In this document: in pieces, positions 43,259 to 52,170 of the stretch
Numbering within the stretch: the stretch's first letter is position 1
Layout of the letters: each line of letters opens with the position of its first letter
Assembly: GCF_023074075.1 (NCBI RefSeq)
Contig: NZ_JADPKT010000022.1
Span: 434,001-498,000, forward strand
Direction of reading: 5' to 3'
DNA from: Bradyrhizobium sp. 138
Lineage (GTDB): Bacteria > Pseudomonadota > Alphaproteobacteria > Rhizobiales > Xanthobacteraceae
Length of the DNA stretch: 64,000 nucleotides
Notes under the pieces: model-generated
The model's input: the letters and a program-made list of their open reading frames with translations, nothing else
Databases searched by the model: none
What the model was told of the DNA's origin: nothing
Position numbers and translations under genes: made by a program

Positions 43259-44524
43259 CTAACTGGCCAAACGCCGGACGATCACCGACGCATTGGTGCC
43301 GCCAAAACCAAACGAGTTTGACAAGGCGACATTGACCTCACGCTGCTTCGCCTTGTGCGGCACGAGATCGATCGCCGTCTCCACCGACGGGTTGTCGAGG
43401 TTGATCGTCGGCGGCACGACATTATCGCGAATCGCGAGAATGGCGAAGATCGCTTCGATCGCACCGGCGGCGCCGAGGAGATGTCCTGTCGACGACTTGG
43501 TCGACGACATCGCAACCTTGGAGGCGGCATTGCCGAGCAGACGCTCGACGGCCCCGAGCTCGATCTCGTCGCCGAGCGGCGTCGAGGTGCCGTGTGCGTT
43601 GATGTAGTCGAGATCGGACGCCGTGAGGCCCGCGCGCTTGAGCGCGGCCGACATGCTGCGGAAGCCGCCATCGCCATCGGGCGACGGCGAGGTGATGTGG
43701 TAGGCATCGCCCGAAAGGCCGTAGCCGATCACCTCGGCATAGATCTTCGCGCCGCGGCGCCTGGCGTGCTCGAGCTCTTCCAGCACGAGGACGCCGGCGC
43801 CCTCGCCCATGACGAAACCGTCGCGGTCCTTGTCGTAGGGACGCGAGGCCTTCTCGGGCGTTTCGTTGAAACCGGTCGAAAGTGCACGCGCGGCGTTGAA
43901 GCCGGCAATGCCGATGCGGCTGATCGGCGACTCGGCGCCGCCGGCGACCATCACGTCGGCATCGCCGAGCGCAATCAGACGGGCGGCATCGCCGACGGCG
44001 TGTGCGCCGGTCGAGCAGGCTGTGACCACCGAATGGTTCGGTCCCTTCAGCCCGTGTGCGATCGAGACGTAGCCGGAGGCGAGATTGATCAGGCGGCCCG
44101 GAATGAAGAACGGCGACACCCGGCGCGGTCCACGCTCCTTCAGCAGGATCGCGGTGTCGGCGATGCCGCTGAGGCCGCCGATGCCGGATCCGATCATGGT
44201 TCCGGTTGCACACTTGTCCTCTTCGGACTCGGGGTGCCAGTTGGCGTCGTCGAGCGCCTGGCCGGCGGCGGCCATGCCGAAGATGATGAAGTCGTCGACC
44301 TTGCGCTGGTCCTTCGGCTCCATCCACGTGTCGGGATTGAAGGTGTCGTTGGTGCCGTCGCCGCGTACGACGGTGCAGGCGTATTTGGTCTGAAGATCGG
44401 AGACATCGAAGCTCTCGATCCGGCGCGCGCCGCTTTCGCCGTTGAGGATGCGTTTCCAGGTCGGTTCGACGCCGCAGCCGAGCGGCGACACCATGCCGAG
44501 ACCAGTGACGACAACCCGCCTCAT
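43259..44524 (-). CDS. fabF: Beta-ketoacyl-ACP synthase II
   Basis: A 421-residue condensing enzyme of fatty-acid elongation. Catalytic triad Cys170 (SVVTACSTGAHAVGDA), His311 (INAHGTSTPLGDEIE) and His348 (SSTGHLLGAAG), all in expected spacing. Canonical start MRRVVVTGLGMVSPLG. It follows acpP after 108 bases in the fabD-fabG-acpP-fabF order, and mltG follows. Confidence 0.97.
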   Translation of the reverse strand: MRRVVVTGLGMVSPLGCGVEPTWKRILNGESGARRIESFDVSDLQTKYACTVVRGDGTNDTFNPDTWMEPKDQRKVDDFIIFGMAAAGQALDDANWHPESEEDKCATGTMIGSGIGGLSGIADTAILLKERGPRRVSPFFIPGRLINLASGYVSIAHGLKGPNHSVVTACSTGAHAVGDAARLIALGDADVMVAGGAESPISRIGIAGFNAARALSTGFNETPEKASRPYDKDRDGFVMGEGAGVLVLEELEHARRRGAKIYAEVIGYGLSGDAYHITSPSPDGDGGFRSMSAALKRAGLTASDLDYINAHGTSTPLGDEIELGAVERLLGNAASKVAMSSTKSSTGHLLGAAGAIEAIFAILAIRDNVVPPTINLDNPSVETAIDLVPHKAKQREVNVALSNSFGFGGTNASVIVRRLAS

Positions 44525-44632
44525 ATCCGAAAACTCCGCATCGAAAGACTCACGGCCAATAACAAGAAACCGGCTGACCGCTGGTCAGCGGCCCGTCCGG
44601 TTTCAATGTTGTCCCCGCGAAAATGAAGAGCC

Positions 44633-44872
44633 TTAGCTCTTCGCGTTCTTCTCGAGAAACTTCGTGGCATCGCCGACGGTGAGAATCGTTTCCGCGGCGT
44701 CGTCCGGAATCTCGCAACCGAATTCCTCTTCGAACGCCATCACCAGTTCGACGGTGTCCAGACTGTCGGCGCCGAGGTCGTCGATGAAGCTCGCAGCGTC
44801 GACAACCTTCTCGGGTTCAACACCAAGGTGTTCGACCACGATCTTCTTAACCCGCTCGCCAATGTCACTCAT
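44633..44872 (-). CDS. acpP: Acyl carrier protein
   Basis: A 79-residue acidic carrier with the phosphopantetheine Ser37 in [19 protein letters not shown]. It carries growing acyl chains for FabD/FabG/FabF. Length and helices are standard. The 314 bases before it (towards fabG) probably hold its own promoter, in keeping with the need for high ACP levels. Confidence 0.98.
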   Translation of the reverse strand: MSDIGERVKKIVVEHLGVEPEKVVDAASFIDDLGADSLDTVELVMAFEEEFGCEIPDDAAETILTVGDATKFLEKNAKS

Positions 44873-45186
44873 TGCATAACCTCGTGTTGTTCCCTGTAGA
44901 CCCGACCCCCCGGGACGATACGAGCCGTCGTGGTCGTGTTACTTGCCTTCGCTTACGAACTTTAGATTTGGCCCCATCCTAACCGATACAGGGCCCGGCG
45001 AACGACGGCCAAGGCTCCGCATCGCCAATATACAGGGTTTCAAAAACCTGCAATGGCGTTCTTTGCCCATCCGTTGAGCGTCCGGTTATCATACTTCAAT
45101 TGCCTTGACTACAAGCCTCATTTCGCTCCGGAAACGGCCGTTTGCCGCATCCCGCACTGCCCATGTGGGCAGTGCGAAACGAAGCA
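44873..45186. other. Intergenic region between fabG and acpP
   Basis: 314 bases without a credible gene. It holds a 10-bp hairpin close to the fabG stop (45153-45176), a 12-bp palindrome AAACGGCCGTTT at 45132-45143 and presumably the acpP promoter. Confidence 0.45.
45132..45176 (-). terminator. Hairpin downstream of fabG
   Basis: CGCACTGCCC (45153-45162) pairs with GGGCAGTGCG (45167-45176) around ATGT, 10 bases beyond the fabG stop. A second palindrome AAACGGCCGTTT follows. There is no strong T-run, so it may attenuate or protect the 3' end rather than stop transcription fully. Confidence 0.55.
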
Positions 45187-45924
45187 TCAGATCATGGCCA
45201 TGCCGCCATTGACATGGATAGTTTGCCCGGTGACGTACGCCGCTTCGTTCGAACTCAGGTAGACGGCGGCCGCTGCGATGTCCTCGGGCGTTCCGAGGCG
45301 GTTGGCCGGAACCTTGGTCAGAATCGTTTCGCGCTGCTTGTCGTTCAGCGCATCGGTCATCGGCGTCTTGATGAAGCCGGGCGCGATGCAATTGGCGGTG
45401 ACGCCGCGCTTGGCGTATTCGGCGCCCAGCGTCTTGATCATGCCGATCAGGCCCGCCTTCGAGGCCGTGTAGTTGCCCTGCCCCGGATTGCCGGTGACGC
45501 CGACCACCGAGGTGATGGCGATGATGCGGCCGAAGCGCTTGCGCATCATCAATTTGGTGGCCGCGCGCGCCAGGCGGAAGGTCGCGGTCAGATTGATGTT
45601 GATGACCTCCTCCCAATCCTCGTCGCGGAGCTGCACAAAGAGATTGTCGCGGGTGATGCCGGCATTGGCGACGAGAATGTCGACCTGGCCCATCGCGGCT
45701 TCCGCAGCCGGCACCAGCGCCTCGACCTCGTCGGACTTGGAGAGATTGCAGGGCAGCACGAAGGTGCGTTCGCCGAGCTTGCCGGCAAGCTCATCCAACA
45801 CCTCCTTGCGCGTCCCTGATATCGCGACGGTCGCGCCCTGGGCGTGCAGCGCCTGCGCGATCGCCCCGCCGATGCCGCCGGTAGCGCCGGTGACGAGCGC
45901 CTTTTTACCTGTCAGATCGAACAT
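45187..45924 (-). CDS. fabG: 3-oxoacyl-ACP reductase
   Basis: A 245-residue short-chain dehydrogenase reducing beta-ketoacyl-ACP with NADPH. Cofactor motif TGATGGIG (12-19), NAG at 87-89, and catalytic Ser139, Tyr152 and Lys156 (IITSVVGVTGNPGQGNYTAS region). Canonical start MFDLTGKKALVTGATGGIGG. It is preceded by fabD after 12 bases. Confidence 0.97.
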   Translation of the reverse strand: MFDLTGKKALVTGATGGIGGAIAQALHAQGATVAISGTRKEVLDELAGKLGERTFVLPCNLSKSDEVEALVPAAEAAMGQVDILVANAGITRDNLFVQLRDEDWEEVININLTATFRLARAATKLMMRKRFGRIIAITSVVGVTGNPGQGNYTASKAGLIGMIKTLGAEYAKRGVTANCIAPGFIKTPMTDALNDKQRETILTKVPANRLGTPEDIAAAAVYLSSNEAAYVTGQTIHVNGGMAMI

Positions 45925-45936
45925 CGAAAAACTCCC

Positions 45937-46896
45937 CTAGGCCTGCTTTGCAGCGGCCAAGGCATCCTTGGCGGCGGCAATGTCGTTGGGACCGCCGACC
46001 GCGACGCCGACGGCACCGTCCGCAATGCGCTTGACGAGACCGGTCAGCACCTTGCCGGCGCCGATCTCGAAGAACCGGGTGACGCCCTGCCCCGCCATAT
46101 AGGCAACCGACTCGCGCCAGCGCACCGTGCCGGTGACCTGCTCGACCAGGCGGCGGCGGATCTCGTCGGGATCGGTGATGGCGCTCGCCAGCACGTTCGA
46201 GACCAGCGGCGCGGCCGGCGCCTTGATCGTGACCTTCGCGAGCGCCTCCGCCATGGCATCCGCAGCCGGCTGCATCAGCTTGCAATGGAACGGGGCGGAC
46301 ACCGGCAGCAGCATCGCGCGCTTGGCGCCCTTGGTCTTGGCGATCTCGACGGCGCGATCAACCGCGGCCTTGTCGCCCGAGACGACAACCTGTCCGCCGC
46401 CATTGTCGTTGGCGGCCTGGCAGACCTGCCCCTGCGCCGCCTCACCCGCGACCTCCAGGGCGGCCTCGTAGTCGAGACCAAGCAGCGCGGCCATTGCGCC
46501 GGCGCCGACCGGGACTGCCTTTTGCATTGCGAGACCGCGGGTGCGAAGCAGACGGGCAGTATCTGAAACCGTCAGGCTGCCGGCCGCAGCCAGCGCCGAA
46601 TATTCACCGAGCGAGTGGCCGGCGACGAAGGCCGCGTCTCGTCCCACGGAAAAACCGGCTTCAGCCTCGAGCACGCGCAGGGTGGCGACAGACACCGCCA
46701 TCAGCGCCGGCTGGGCATTTTCGGTGAGCTGGAGGGTTTCAGCCGGACCGTCCCAGATGATGGCCGTGAGCTTCTCGGAGAGCGCGGCATCGACCTCGTC
46801 GAACACGGCGCGCGCCACCGGAAAAGCGTCGGCCAGGGCCTTGCCCATGCCAACCGCCTGGGATCCCTGCCCCGGAAATGTGAATGCTGCCGTCAT
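45937..46896 (-). CDS. fabD: Malonyl-CoA:ACP transacylase
   Basis: A 319-residue enzyme that loads malonyl onto ACP. Nucleophile Ser95 in AGHSLGEYSALAA, catalytic His204 in PVSAPFHCKLM, N-terminal FPGQGSQAVGMGK. It is the first gene of the fabD-fabG pair; the ATG has a GGGAG-type site nearby. Same transcription direction as the desaturase further right, but 170 bases apart. Confidence 0.97.
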   Translation of the reverse strand: MTAAFTFPGQGSQAVGMGKALADAFPVARAVFDEVDAALSEKLTAIIWDGPAETLQLTENAQPALMAVSVATLRVLEAEAGFSVGRDAAFVAGHSLGEYSALAAAGSLTVSDTARLLRTRGLAMQKAVPVGAGAMAALLGLDYEAALEVAGEAAQGQVCQAANDNGGGQVVVSGDKAAVDRAVEIAKTKGAKRAMLLPVSAPFHCKLMQPAADAMAEALAKVTIKAPAAPLVSNVLASAITDPDEIRRRLVEQVTGTVRWRESVAYMAGQGVTRFFEIGAGKVLTGLVKRIADGAVGVAVGGPNDIAAAKDALAAAKQA

Positions 46897-47068
46897 CGGC
46901 GCTCCCTGCTTGTCGGCACGATCCCGGCGAGAACCGGCAGCCGATTACGCGCGGCCTTGGGTCATGGTTCCGTGTCACGCTCCAAAGGGGGCCGTAGACA
47001 CTGTCCGGGGCCGAACTGTCAAGCCGAGATGGGAACTCGGGCTGGCATTCAACTGGGGATACGCCGCG

Positions 47069-48094
47069 TCAAAACCCGCCCGCGGTCTGATTGGCGTCGA
47101 CCTCAGCCCCCGCCTGCGCGCGGCGCGCGCTGTTCACCAATTGACCTGGCCGGTCCTCCCGATCGGGCTTCGCCGTCGCCAGCCGCAGCACCGCGGCATA
47201 GCCCGGCTGCACCTCCATGCGGCCGCCATGCCGGCTCGCGCTCAGCAGCCGATGCACCTTCGGCAGATTGTAGCAGGGCACATAGAACAGCAGATGATGT
47301 TCGAGGTGATAGTTCACGTAGTACGGCGCGATGAACAGGCGCTCGAGAAAATTGGCATGCGTGGTGCGGGTGTTGCGTAAGGGGTCATTGCTATCAGGAA
47401 CGACGGCGTGCTCGGCGATGTTGCGGATGCGGGTGATGACCATCATCCAGGTCAGCAGTGGCACCAGCCATAACAGCGGATAGGCCCACCACACGCCGGC
47501 CGCCGCGCACGCGGCAAACACCACGGCATTGACGACGCATTGCGGACCGAGCTTGTCCCAGACATGCGCCAGGCGCTGGCGCCAGGGCCAGTCCTTCGAG
47601 CCGAGCGCGTTGAGCAGCTGCGCCTTGCGTTGCTGGTAGCCGGTCTGTCCGGTGATATCGCGAATGAACTTGCGGCGATAGCTCAGCTTCGTAATCGGAA
47701 ACGGCGCCGACAGCACGAGATCGGGATCATCCTCCTGCTGCGTGCGCGCATGGTGCTGCAGGTGGTAACGCCGGTAGCTGCGCGTCTCCGCAAACAGCGG
47801 AAAGGCACAGAACCACTGGCTCAGCGTCAGATTGGTTTTCTCGTCGGCGGACAGACAGCCATGCGCGCCGTCATGCATCAGGATCGCAAGGCCCAGCTGG
47901 CGCGAGCCGATGATCGCGACGGCGAGGACATAGGTGATCGGATTGGGCCACCATGCGACCAAAGCAATCGCGCCAATGATCAGCGTCCAGGCGTGCGCAA
48001 TCAGCGCAACGCCCTTCCAGGTCACCCGCTGGCGCACGTCAGCCAGTTGATCGTCGGTCAGGAAATCGCGGGCACGCATGCGAAGCGCGGTCAT
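47069..48094 (-). CDS. Membrane fatty-acid desaturase-family protein
   Basis: A 341-residue di-iron membrane protein with three histidine boxes: HDGAHG (74-79), HLQHHA (111-116) and NYHLEHHLLF (261-270), plus four to five hydrophobic segments. It belongs to the large FA-desaturase/hydroxylase superfamily, acting on lipid acyl chains or related substrates; position specificity is not inferable. It is co-transcribed with the TetR gene three bases upstream, whose 3' end carries its GAGGAG ribosome site. Confidence 0.9.
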   Translation of the reverse strand: MTALRMRARDFLTDDQLADVRQRVTWKGVALIAHAWTLIIGAIALVAWWPNPITYVLAVAIIGSRQLGLAILMHDGAHGCLSADEKTNLTLSQWFCAFPLFAETRSYRRYHLQHHARTQQEDDPDLVLSAPFPITKLSYRRKFIRDITGQTGYQQRKAQLLNALGSKDWPWRQRLAHVWDKLGPQCVVNAVVFAACAAAGVWWAYPLLWLVPLLTWMMVITRIRNIAEHAVVPDSNDPLRNTRTTHANFLERLFIAPYYVNYHLEHHLLFYVPCYNLPKVHRLLSASRHGGRMEVQPGYAAVLRLATAKPDREDRPGQLVNSARRAQAGAEVDANQTAGGF

Positions 48095-48097
48095 GGC

Positions 48098-48805
48098 CTA
48101 ACTCTCCTCATCCGGAGTGGTTGACGTGTCGCGCTCCTCGACGAGACGCAGGCGCGCGGCATCGCCCGCGGATGTCGCCTGCTCGCCGAGCACGCGCAGC
48201 ATCTCGGCGCAGAGCGCCTCGGGCGAACGGCCCATCGCATAGCCTTCGAGAATGACGCCGATGGCGACGGCCCAGAACCGCCGCGAGCTTTCATCCGGCG
48301 CGCGCAGTGAGCGCCAGCCGTGCCGCGCCACCTGGTCGGCGTAAGCACGCGCGCCCTCGCCGTGCAGGCGCTCGATCGTGCGCTCGACGAGCGGTGCAAG
48401 ATCCTGACGGCGCCGCGTCAATGTCAGCGCTTCGGCGAAGAAGGCGACGGAATCGCTCGCCGTCACGGTCTCTGCCAGCGCCTGCGTGTAGTCCCGCGGC
48501 GTGCGCGCCTTCAACGCCGCCTGCTCGGTGGCGCGCGCCAAATACAAGAGGTCGCGGCAGGCGCATTCGACGAACAGCGCCTCCTTGGTGCGGAAATAAT
48601 AGGTGATCTGGCTCGGGAATGCGTCCGCGGCGGCGGCGATGTCGGTGATCGCCGTGCCCGACAGCCCCCGCTCCCGAAATAGCGGGCTTGCCGCATCCAG
48701 CAGCAGCGAGCGCATCTTGCGGCCGGCCGAGCGCGTGGCGCGCGCGGCGTGCTTGGGGTCGTCTGCCGACGCCTCAAACGGAGCCTGGACCGATTCACCC
48801 GTCAT
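48098..48805 (-). CDS. TetR-family regulator of the desaturase
   Basis: A 235-residue repressor. N-terminal helix-turn-helix: LLLDAASPLFRERGLSGTAI, TDIAAAADAFPSQITYYFRT. The ligand domain begins near EALFVECACRDLLYL. Start at 48805 has GGAGGTG six bases upstream. Co-transcribed with the desaturase, with a perfect palindrome just upstream, so autorepression and control of the desaturase by a fatty acid or acyl-CoA, as in DesT/FabR-type systems, is likely (inference). Confidence 0.9.
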   Translation of the reverse strand: MTGESVQAPFEASADDPKHAARATRSAGRKMRSLLLDAASPLFRERGLSGTAITDIAAAADAFPSQITYYFRTKEALFVECACRDLLYLARATEQAALKARTPRDYTQALAETVTASDSVAFFAEALTLTRRRQDLAPLVERTIERLHGEGARAYADQVARHGWRSLRAPDESSRRFWAVAIGVILEGYAMGRSPEALCAEMLRVLGEQATSAGDAARLRLVEERDTSTTPDEES

Positions 48806-48826
48806 CAGCACCTCCCTGATCACTTA

Positions 48827-48843
48827 TTTGTATGACATACAAA
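48827..48843. promoter_or_regulatory. TetR operator upstream of the desaturase operon
   Basis: TTTGTATGACATACAAA is a perfect 17-bp palindrome (8-bp arms, central A) 22 bases before the TetR start. Its position over the probable promoter suits autorepression by the adjacent TetR protein. Confidence 0.78.
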
Positions 48844-49142
48844 CAAACAGGTCAAGCTGGTACAGGAGGATGGATTCGGCCGCCCATACCGGCACCATCT
48901 CGCCGAACGAACCGCTCCAACCTTGCCAAGTCAGCCAAAATCCGTATAAGGCGCGCATCCGCAGACCCCGGCCGGGAGCTGAACGGACGGTCTCAGCAAA
49001 TCATTCGTGATTTTGGTGTGGCAGGGCCAGTCGGCCCGTCGTCCCGTGTTTCCGCCTTCTGAGCTTAATCCCAGAGTCCTTTCCGAAGGCCTCTTAAGGG
49101 CTTGACGCCGGGCGATGCGCCAACATTGAGGAAAGGACCACC

Positions 49143-49646
49143 ATGGCTCTTTATGAGCATGTATTTCTCGCGCGTCAGGACGCGAGCGCGCAGCAAGTCG
49201 AAGAGCTGACTGCGCAGATGACCGGCATCGTCGAGGGTCTCGGCGGCAAGGTCACCAAGACCGAGAATTGGGGCGTGCGCTCCCTCACCTACCGCATGAA
49301 CAAGAACCGCAAGGCGCACTTCGTGCTGCTCAACATCGACGCGCCCTCCGCGGCGATCGCCGAGATCGAGCGCCAGGAGCGTATCAGCGAAGACGTGATC
49401 CGCTATCTCAGCGTCCGCGTCGAGGAGCTCGAGGAAGGCCCGTCCGCGATGATGCGCAAGGCCGACCGTGATCGCGAGCGTGACGATCGTGGCGGCGGCT
49501 TCCGCGGCGAGCGTGAAGGCGGCTTCCGTGGCGACCGCGAGGGCGGTTTCCGTGGTGGCGATCGTGACGGTGGTGGCTTCCGCGGCGACCGCGGCCCGCG
49601 CCGCCCGCGCGAAGAAGCTGAAACCACCACGACGGATGGGGAGTAA
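49143..49646 (+). CDS. rpsF: 30S ribosomal protein S6 with RGG-like tail
   Basis: A 167-residue S6. Residues 1-105 are the usual fold ([40 protein letters not shown]). The remaining 60 residues are tandem Arg/Gly/Phe/Asp units ([20 protein letters not shown] and further GGFRG copies) ending ETTTTDGE. The tail is much longer than E. coli S6 and makes it a possible RNA- or condensate-interacting extension. It starts the rpsF-rpsR-DUF2232-rplI operon with rpsR five bases later. Confidence 0.96.
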   Translation: MALYEHVFLARQDASAQQVEELTAQMTGIVEGLGGKVTKTENWGVRSLTYRMNKNRKAHFVLLNIDAPSAAIAEIERQERISEDVIRYLSVRVEELEEGPSAMMRKADRDRERDDRGGGFRGEREGGFRGDREGGFRGGDRDGGGFRGDRGPRRPREEAETTTTDGE

Positions 49647-49651
49647 GAACA

Positions 49652-49891
49652 ATGGCTGAAGCTGGTGCACGCCGCCCGTTTTTCCGTCGTCGCAAGAGCT
49701 GCCCGTTCACGGGCGCCAATGCTCCCAAGATCGACTACAAGGACTCCAAGCTCTTGATGCGTTACGTCTCCGAGCGCGGCAAGATCGTGCCGAGCCGCAT
49801 CACCGCGGTGTCCGCGAAGAAGCAGCGTGAGCTCGCCCGCGCCATCAAGCGTGCGCGGTTCCTGGGCCTCTTGCCCTACGTCATTCGCTAA
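49652..49891 (+). CDS. rpsR: 30S ribosomal protein S18
   Basis: A 79-residue S18, partner of S6 on the 30S platform. Diagnostic [12 protein letters not shown] near the start and [20 protein letters not shown] in the second half, ending LPYVIR. Five bases after rpsF, in the universal rpsF-rpsR arrangement. Confidence 0.98.
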   Translation: MAEAGARRPFFRRRKSCPFTGANAPKIDYKDSKLLMRYVSERGKIVPSRITAVSAKKQRELARAIKRARFLGLLPYVIR

Positions 49892-50022
49892 GACGATCAA
49901 TTCGGCCGGCGGCCTCGAGCCGCCGGTCGCAACTTTTTCGAACTCATAAGGCTTCCGGGTCGTCCGGTCGCCGATGGTTGGGGCGAGATGCCTCTAACCG
50001 CTCGAAGGGAGCGGGACAGCTG

Positions 50023-51000
50023 ATGATGCCATTTGTGCTGATAGCCCTGATCGCCGGCGCCGCGTCGGCCCTGATGTTCGCCTCGATCATTTCGGGCGCG
50101 CTGATCTCGCTCGTCCTGTTCTATCTCGCCCCGCTGCCGCTGATGGTCGCCGCGATCGGCTGGGGACCGCTCTGCGCGAGCCTCGGCGGCATCGCTGCTG
50201 CGATCGGCCTCGGTGCCCTGTTCGGCCTGCCCTACTGCATCGCGTTTGCCGTCACCGTCGCACTGCCGGCATGGTGGCTCGGCCATCTCGTCCTGCTCAG
50301 CCGGCCGGCGGATCATGTCGCGCCGGACGCCGCCACCGAGCCGCCTGCCGAGCAGGTGCTCGAGTGGTATCCGGTCGGCCGCATCCTGCTGTGGCTCGCG
50401 GGCTTTGCCACGCTCACCACGATCGCCGCCCTGCTCACGCTCGGGACCGACGCCGAGACCATCCTCGGCACGCTGCGGCGCGGCCTGATGCGCCTGCTCC
50501 GGGCCACCGACCCGCAAAGCTCCGGCGAAGCCGGTCAGCTCGTCGACGCGCTGGTGCGGATCGCACCGGCCGGGGCCACCATCATCGCGATGATGACGCT
50601 GACCCTCAACCTCTGGCTCAGCGCCAAGGTCACGGCAACGTCGGGCCGGCTGCGGCGCCCGTGGCCGGACATGAGGACGGCGGAGCTACCGCCGATGACG
50701 CTGGTGGCACTCTGCATCGCGCTCGCTTTCTGCTTCACCAGCGGGCTGCTTGCGATCGTCGCTCAGATCACCGCGGCGGCGCTGATGATGGGCTATGCGC
50801 TGACCGGCTTTGCCGTGCTGCATACGCTCACGCTGGCGCTGAAGAACCGCCCGCTCTGGCTCGGTTCGACCTACGCCGTCGTGGTCGTGTTCGGATGGCC
50901 CGTGATCGCAATGGTCATCCTTGGCCTTGCGGATGCCGTGTTCGGCTTCCGCGAGCGCTTCCTGCGCAGCCGGCAGCCGCCGCCACTGCCGACGCCTTAA
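50023..51000 (+). CDS. DUF2232-family membrane protein
   Basis: A 325-residue protein with about eight hydrophobic segments (FVLIALIAGAASALMFASII, LISLVLFYLAPLPLMVAAIG, AAIGLGALFGLPYCIAFAVT, LLAIVAQITAAALMMGYALT and others). DUF2232 proteins, also called YybS-like, are regularly found between rpsR and rplI in Alphaproteobacteria, role unknown. Start at one of two adjacent ATGs (50023/50026). It lies 131 bases after rpsR and 48 bases before rplI, in the same operon. Confidence 0.85.
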   Translation: MMPFVLIALIAGAASALMFASIISGALISLVLFYLAPLPLMVAAIGWGPLCASLGGIAAAIGLGALFGLPYCIAFAVTVALPAWWLGHLVLLSRPADHVAPDAATEPPAEQVLEWYPVGRILLWLAGFATLTTIAALLTLGTDAETILGTLRRGLMRLLRATDPQSSGEAGQLVDALVRIAPAGATIIAMMTLTLNLWLSAKVTATSGRLRRPWPDMRTAELPPMTLVALCIALAFCFTSGLLAIVAQITAAALMMGYALTGFAVLHTLTLALKNRPLWLGSTYAVVVVFGWPVIAMVILGLADAVFGFRERFLRSRQPPPLPTP

Positions 51001-51048
51001 GTGCAACCCCGAAAACTGAAACTCAGATCACTTCAAAGGAGAACGAAT

Positions 51049-51648
51049 ATGGAAGTCATTTTGCTGGAACGCGTCAACAAGCTCGGCCAGATGGGCGAAG
51101 TCGTGAAGGTTCGCGACGGTTACGCCCGCAATTTCCTGCTCAAGCGCGGCAAGGCGCTGCGGGCCACCGCCGACAACCGCGCCAAGTATGACGGCATGAA
51201 GGCCGAGCTCGAAGCTCGCAACCTCCAGGCCAAGGGCGAAGCGTCCAAGGTCGCCGAGAAGATCAAGGACAAGAACATCATCGTGATCCGCCAGGCCTCC
51301 GAAGCCGGCCAGCTGTTCGGCTCGGTCACCGTGCGCGACATCGTCATGGCGTTCGAGGCCGACGGCGTCCACCTCGACCGTCCGCAGGTGCAGCTCGACG
51401 CGCCGATCAAGACCATCGGCAAGCACACGGTCATCGTTGCCGTTCACCCCGAGGTCGAGGTCGAGATCACGGTCACGGTCGCGCGCAGCCAGGACGAGGC
51501 CGAGCGCATCAACCGCGGCGAGGACATCTCGACCCGCAACGAAGACCGCGATGCGGCCGCCGAGGCGATCGCCGCCGCCGGCGAGTTCTTCGATCCGGAA
51601 GCCCAGCACGACGAGGTCGAGCCGGCGCCGGCCGCGGAGGAGAAGTAA
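51049..51648 (+). CDS. rplI: 50S ribosomal protein L9
   Basis: A 199-residue L9. N-terminal rRNA-binding domain [34 protein letters not shown]; long central helix ([20 protein letters not shown]); C-terminal domain ([20 protein letters not shown]). About 45 extra acidic residues at the end ([34 protein letters not shown]) exceed E. coli L9 (149 residues). AAAGGAG site eight bases upstream. Terminator follows. Confidence 0.97.
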   Translation: MEVILLERVNKLGQMGEVVKVRDGYARNFLLKRGKALRATADNRAKYDGMKAELEARNLQAKGEASKVAEKIKDKNIIVIRQASEAGQLFGSVTVRDIVMAFEADGVHLDRPQVQLDAPIKTIGKHTVIVAVHPEVEVEITVTVARSQDEAERINRGEDISTRNEDRDAAAEAIAAAGEFFDPEAQHDEVEPAPAAEEK

Positions 51649-51672
51649 GTCTCGCATTCGCGCGAGACCGCG

Positions 51673-51704
51673 AAGCCCGGCTGCCTCAGGCGGCCGGGCT
51701 TTTC
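51673..51704 (+). terminator. Terminator of the rpsF-rplI operon
   Basis: AAGCCCGGC (51673-51681) pairs with GCCGGGCTT (51693-51701), with a paired inner GCC/GGC, followed by TTCG and CTTT. The hairpin contains the stop codon of the convergent thioesterase gene (51686-51688), so coding and terminator sequence overlap. Confidence 0.85.
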
Positions 51705-52153
51705 GCTTTGGAGGCGACGTCCTCGCTCAACATCGCGATCGAGGCCAGCGCCGTTGCCGTGTGCTTCTCGACACCGTCGCTGACGCAGAACACGTCGGCC
51801 GCAACCACCGAGACCTGGCGACCCGGCTTGATCACCCGGGCACGGCAGATCAGCTTCTCGCCGACCGCGGGCGACAACAGGTTGAGCTTGTATTCCGCCG
51901 TCAGCGCCGGCTGGCCGCGCGAGGTGGCGGCTGCGATCGTCGTGGCGTTGTCGACCAGGAAGGCGGTGACGCCGCCGTGGAAGAAGCCGTGCTGCTGCAG
52001 CAGCTCCGGCCGGCGATCCACGGCGATCGTGCAGGTGCCGCGCGACAAGTCGGACAGCTCGGCGCCGACCAGGTTCATGAAGCCCTGCCGGCCGACATTG
52101 GCATGGATGTGCTCGGCAAGGGCTGCGAATTCGGGATCCGGTTCAGCGCGCAT
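51686..52153 (-). CDS. PaaI-type hot-dog thioesterase
   Basis: A 155-residue hot-dog-fold acyl-CoA thioesterase. The PaaI signature is QQHGFFHGGVTAFLVDNATT, with the catalytic Asp in VDNATT, plus LTAEYKLNLLSPAVGEKLIC. Start 52153 has GAGGAGAG eleven bases upstream. It follows the TetR gene by 17 bases, so it is likely under that regulator. Substrate (phenylacetyl or medium-chain CoA) is not decidable. Its stop lies inside the rplI terminator hairpin. Confidence 0.88.
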   Translation of the reverse strand: MRAEPDPEFAALAEHIHANVGRQGFMNLVGAELSDLSRGTCTIAVDRRPELLQQHGFFHGGVTAFLVDNATTIAAATSRGQPALTAEYKLNLLSPAVGEKLICRARVIKPGRQVSVVAADVFCVSDGVEKHTATALASIAMLSEDVASKAKSPAA

Positions 52154-52170
52154 GCACTCTCTCCTCATGG

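Noticed and set aside
49455..49620. Tandem repeats resembling a repeat array
   Set aside because: They are in-frame codons for the RGG-like tail of S6, without the constant repeat-spacer structure of a CRISPR array.
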